Source: Chloroflexota bacterium (GTDB lineage Bacteria; Chloroflexota; Dehalococcoidia; Lucifugimonadales; Lucifugimonadaceae). From it: a stretch of DNA of 8,248 bases. This document shows positions 6,012-8,248 of the stretch, piece after piece. The position numbers and the translations under genes are program-made. The stretch covers positions 1 to 8,248 of the forward strand of contig VXTA01000259.1 in assembly GCA_009837685.1 (NCBI GenBank). The letters are read 5' to 3'. The first letter of the stretch is position 1, and each line of letters starts with the position of its first letter. The notes beneath the pieces are model-generated. The model was given only the letters and a program-made list of their open reading frames with translations. It did no database searches and was not told the origin of the DNA.

Positions 6012-6979
6012 ACCGATGTTCGCAGCCGTGGGTTGGCGATCTGGTCAAGGCCGGCCGTGACCATGAAGAGACCAACGACGAAGATTGCGATGACGACGAT
6101 AGGCGGTCCGAACCACCACCACAGGCCTTGGGGGACGGCTCCGAATCGGATGAACCAGAACGCCATGAGGCCGAGGTTAGGTTCATTCTGGGGTCCGAGT
6201 CCTAGAGCGGAGAGACCGATGGACAGCAGGATAGCGCCGGCAACTGCGCCAACGAATGCGGCGGCGATAAAGGGGGCGAGGTTGGGTATCAACTCGGCGA
6301 CAACGATTTCGATATCGCTCTGTCCGTTGAATTTAGAGACCTCGACGTAGGCTCTGCTCTTCAGAGTCAGCACCTGTGCTCTGACGACGCGTGCGGTGCC
6401 CATCCATGAAATGACTCCGATCAGTATTCCCAATTGCTCCACGGAGAGTTGGTCCAAGTAGGCGCTGACGGTTATCAACAGGATCAGACCGGGGATGGTA
6501 ATCAATGCGTCGCTTAGGATGACGACGACGGCGTCGATTTTGCCTCCGAAATAACCTGCCACGAATCCGAGTAAGGTGCCGATTCCAATACCGATGGAAC
6601 CGGCGATGAAGCCCATCCATAGCGTTCCCATAGTGCCATAAGCGACGTATGCGAATATATCGACTGCGAACTGGTCTGACCCAAACCAGAACTCTCTTGA
6701 AGGTCGTAGCCGTGGCGCTACAGTCTCTTTGATGGATCCATCGGCGGTTTGCTGTGGAGCCATCGCATACCCTACCTCGGTTCGTTCCTCATCGATAAAG
6801 ATGGAACCGAGAACTGCGAATAGGACGATGAAGAGTATCAGGAACAGGCCACCGAAGAGCAGCTTGTTACGTCCGATAGTCCAGCCGATACGTGAGGCTA
6901 TGGTTTCGGTTTCAAAGACGGTTACGTCGTGGCTGCCCTGAACATTTGGGTCTAGTGGTGTTGTTGCGTTGTTCGCCAT
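6008..6979 (-). CDS. Opp/Dpp-family ABC transporter permease, C-type subunit
   Basis: A 323-residue inner-membrane permease forming half of the translocation pore. A soluble N-terminus of about 38 residues precedes the first helix (41-62). An external loop follows with FGSDQFAVDIFAYVAYG (99-115), which aligns with the F-G-T-D-x2-G-R-D motif of C-type permeases but lacks its G-R pair. Further helices lie near 120-144, 150-172, 182-200, 234-258 and 291-311. The cytoplasmic coupling (EAA) loop is around 209-234 (YVEVSKFNGQSDIEIVVAELIPNL), with G219 as the conserved glycine. ALGLGPQNEPNLG and WWWFGPP near the C-terminus match the family. Length is normal to slightly long. The ATG at 6979 shares one base with the stop of the B-type permease. 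No strong ribosome binding site is seen, as expected for a coupled gene. Confidence 0.93.
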   Translation of the reverse strand: MANNATTPLDPNVQGSHDVTVFETETIASRIGWTIGRNKLLFGGLFLILFIVLFAVLGSIFIDEERTEVGYAMAPQQTADGSIKETVAPRLRPSREFWFGSDQFAVDIFAYVAYGTMGTLWMGFIAGSIGIGIGTLLGFVAGYFGGKIDAVVVILSDALITIPGLILLITVSAYLDQLSVEQLGILIGVISWMGTARVVRAQVLTLKSRAYVEVSKFNGQSDIEIVVAELIPNLAPFIAAAFVGAVAGAILLSIGLSALGLGPQNEPNLGLMAFWFIRFGAVPQGLWWWFGPPIVVIAIFVVGLFMVTAGLDQIANPRLRTSV

Positions 6980-7986
6980 TACGCCGACCGGTACCTGATG
7001 CGTGGATCGATTAACGGATAGATCATGTCGACGATGAACAGCATCAATCCAATGGCGAAGATGACGTACATCAGGACGCCTTGAATTAGGAAATAGTCGT
7101 TGCTGGTGATCGCGGTGTATAGGAGGTTTCCGATGCCGGGGTATGCGAATAGGACCTCGACGAGTACGGAGCCTGAGACGACAAAGCCGAGGTTGATTGC
7201 CAAGCCGGTCACTTGGGGAAGCAATGCGTTGCGGACCGCGTAACGAAGGAAGATGCGACGTTCCTTCAAGCCTTTGAATTCGGCGAGTTTTATGAAGTCA
7301 TCACCCATGGTGGTGACCATCATTCCGCGCATTCCCAAACCCCAGAATCCGATGCTGGAAAGAATGATTGCGGTCGCTGGGAGGATTGCGTGTTCGAGGA
7401 TATCGAGGATAGATGCGAGGGTGAACGACGGTGGGATCGCGAAATCGTAAGCGCCGCCTCCAGGCAACAACGGCCACCATACGGTGAAAACCCACATCAT
7501 CAACAACCCTAAGAGGTAGAACGGCACTGCAGTAACGATGAGAAGCAGTGGAACCACAAAAGAGATAGCTAGTGGCGTCCGTGTCCATCCGAGCCACGCG
7601 CCGAAGAATGAGCCGATGACGGCTGCCATGACAGTCGTGACTCCGACGAGGCCGATGGTCCAAGGCATGGACTGCCTGATCTCCTCTGTGACCTTGGCAG
7701 GAAAGTATGCGATGGACTGGCCGAAGTCGAGACGAGAGAGCGAAATCCAATAGTTGACGTACTGTAGCCAGAGGGGATTGTTCAAACCGAAGCGATCTTC
7801 GTAGCGCGCGATCATTTCTTCGACATTGGAGATGTGTACTCCGCCCGCCTGTTGAAGCAACTGATTCATGCGCTCCTCTACGGGGTTAGTTGGGCGCAGA
7901 CGCGGGACAGCGAAGTTGAGCGTGCCTGCGACGAAGATGATCAGCACGAACATTCCCGCCCGTTTTAGGACGTAATCAACTGTCAT
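6979..7986 (-). CDS. Opp/Dpp-family ABC transporter permease, B-type subunit
   Basis: A 335-residue inner-membrane permease, the partner of the C-type subunit. The first helix is at about 11-28. The large external loop (about 30-105) carries the usual RFGLNNPLWLQYVNYW and DFGQS stretches of B-type permeases. Helices follow near 111-133, 139-170, 199-217, 259-280 and 299-323. The EAA coupling loop is 229-257 (FIKLAEFKGLKERRIFLRYAVRNALLP). The segment VEVLFAYPGIGNLLY (277-290) and the C-terminal DPRIRY (327-332) are family hallmarks. It is the first gene of the visible operon, followed by C, D and F. A substrate-binding protein gene, often just upstream in such operons, is not present between 7987 and 8248. 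The start is the ATG at 7986; the only purine-rich stretch upstream is distant, so initiation looks weak. Confidence 0.95.
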   Translation of the reverse strand: MTVDYVLKRAGMFVLIIFVAGTLNFAVPRLRPTNPVEERMNQLLQQAGGVHISNVEEMIARYEDRFGLNNPLWLQYVNYWISLSRLDFGQSIAYFPAKVTEEIRQSMPWTIGLVGVTTVMAAVIGSFFGAWLGWTRTPLAISFVVPLLLIVTAVPFYLLGLLMMWVFTVWWPLLPGGGAYDFAIPPSFTLASILDILEHAILPATAIILSSIGFWGLGMRGMMVTTMGDDFIKLAEFKGLKERRIFLRYAVRNALLPQVTGLAINLGFVVSGSVLVEVLFAYPGIGNLLYTAITSNDYFLIQGVLMYVIFAIGLMLFIVDMIYPLIDPRIRYRSA

Positions 7987-8068
7987 GCTGGTTTGTTCCG
8001 CTCATCTGTCCGTTATTGACGCTAGGACTCGGTTTCCTGCGAGTTGGATGTGCGTCAAGACGTTGAAA

Positions 8069-8097
8069 ATGTTACATGATTTAGGTAGTTGTCTGAA
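8069..8097 (-). promoter_or_regulatory. Weak candidate sigma-70-like promoter for the transporter operon
   Basis: On the − strand TTCAGA (8092-8097) and TAACAT (8069-8074) are separated by 17 bases. Each matches the −35/−10 consensus at four of six positions. It would give a leader of roughly 75-80 bases before the ATG at 7986. The −35-like box overlaps the left edge of the dispersed repeat at 8094. It is one of the few plausible pairs in the 262-bp gene-free stretch from 7987 to the window end, and it is weak. Nothing else is recognised in 7987-8068. Confidence 0.2.
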
Positions 8098-8133
8098 CCG
8101 CTGATTGCGCTGATGTTTTTGATGGGCTGTGAT
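8094..8133. repeat. 40-bp dispersed repeat, copy 2 (partner at 407-446)
   Basis: Same element and same orientation as 407-446, with 32 of 40 bases matching and the last 14 identical. Here it lies wholly between genes, upstream of the permease B gene. As at the first site, it is followed within about 20-60 bases by hairpin repeat modules. Confidence 0.7.
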
Positions 8134-8149
8134 TTGGTTCATCGTTCCA

Positions 8150-8248
8150 CCCTCTCCCATCGAGAGAGAGGGGAAGTCGCGACGTGCCCCTTTGTCCTTA
8201 GGACATTCCCCCGCGAGCAGAGGAACCCAGTGCCGCACCGCGCATACC
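8150..8248. repeat. Mosaic repeat island running off the window
   Basis: It starts with the ccctctccc hairpin (arms 8150-8158 and 8164-8172, one mismatch, loop atcga). Then comes the GTCC hairpin module (8185-8212; arms tgtcc 8193-8197 and ggaca 8201-8205, loop tta). It ends with gcatacc (8242-8248), which starts a module at 472 and 3671, so a further copy may begin here. The two hairpin modules occur in the opposite order from 3670-3779 but keep the same orientation. Confidence 0.7.

Noticed and set aside
8002..8238. 78-codon open frame on the − strand upstream of the transporter operon
   Set aside because: Most of it translates the hairpin modules and the 40-bp repeat (for example the SLSMGEGG-type string from the ccctctccc hairpin). 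Such false frames recur wherever these repeats occur, and there is no domain or ribosome site.
562..8248. A novel defence, secretion or biosynthetic system
   Set aside because: All recognised genes belong to ordinary transporter, sulfatase and surface lipoprotein families. I see no nuclease, toxin, reverse transcriptase or synthetase motif to support such a claim.

Overview
The window holds six protein genes in what looks like bacterial genomic DNA of moderately high GC. One is a truncated MFS permease on the + strand at the left edge; the other five are all on the − strand. Threonine/proline (TP)-rich lipoprotein linkers, a cytoplasmic-type sulfatase, Opp/Dpp-type transporters and intergenic REP-like hairpins together resemble uncultured Chloroflexota (SAR202 or Dehalococcoidia-like), but no marker gene is present, so this is only a guess.

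Layout from left to right: (1) 1-426 (+), C-terminal third of an MFS transporter. (2) 427-561, a convergent gap with a perfect 11-bp hairpin. (3) 562-1953 (−), a lipoprotein with two fibronectin type III (FN3)-like domains on long TP-rich linkers. (4) 1954-2098, a short gap with a palindrome at the lipoprotein start and a REP-like hairpin. (5) 2099-3619 (−), a Cys-type (formylglycine) sulfatase without a signal peptide. (6) 3620-3850, a dense repeat island. (7) 3851-7986 (−), a four-gene ABC transporter operon read as permease B, permease C, ATPase D, ATPase F. (8) 7987-8248, the operon leader and another repeat island running off the window.

The B, C and D genes are coupled (1-bp overlap, then 4-bp ATGA overlap). 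The F gene is set apart by a 121-bp gap that carries a repeat hairpin, and it has its own strong ribosome binding site. The transporter core is complete, but no substrate-binding protein is in view. It may lie beyond 8248 or elsewhere. The sulfatase follows the transporter on the same strand, so import of a sulfated solute and its desulfation in the cytoplasm is a reasonable but unproven reading.

No CRISPR array, tRNA, rRNA, transposase or defence gene is visible. The genes belong to known families. The less ordinary content is the mosaic repeat family in every sizeable intergenic gap, the matching four-cysteine tails of both ATPases, a Glu at a metal-ligand position normally Asp in the sulfatase, and the palindrome abutting the lipoprotein start.
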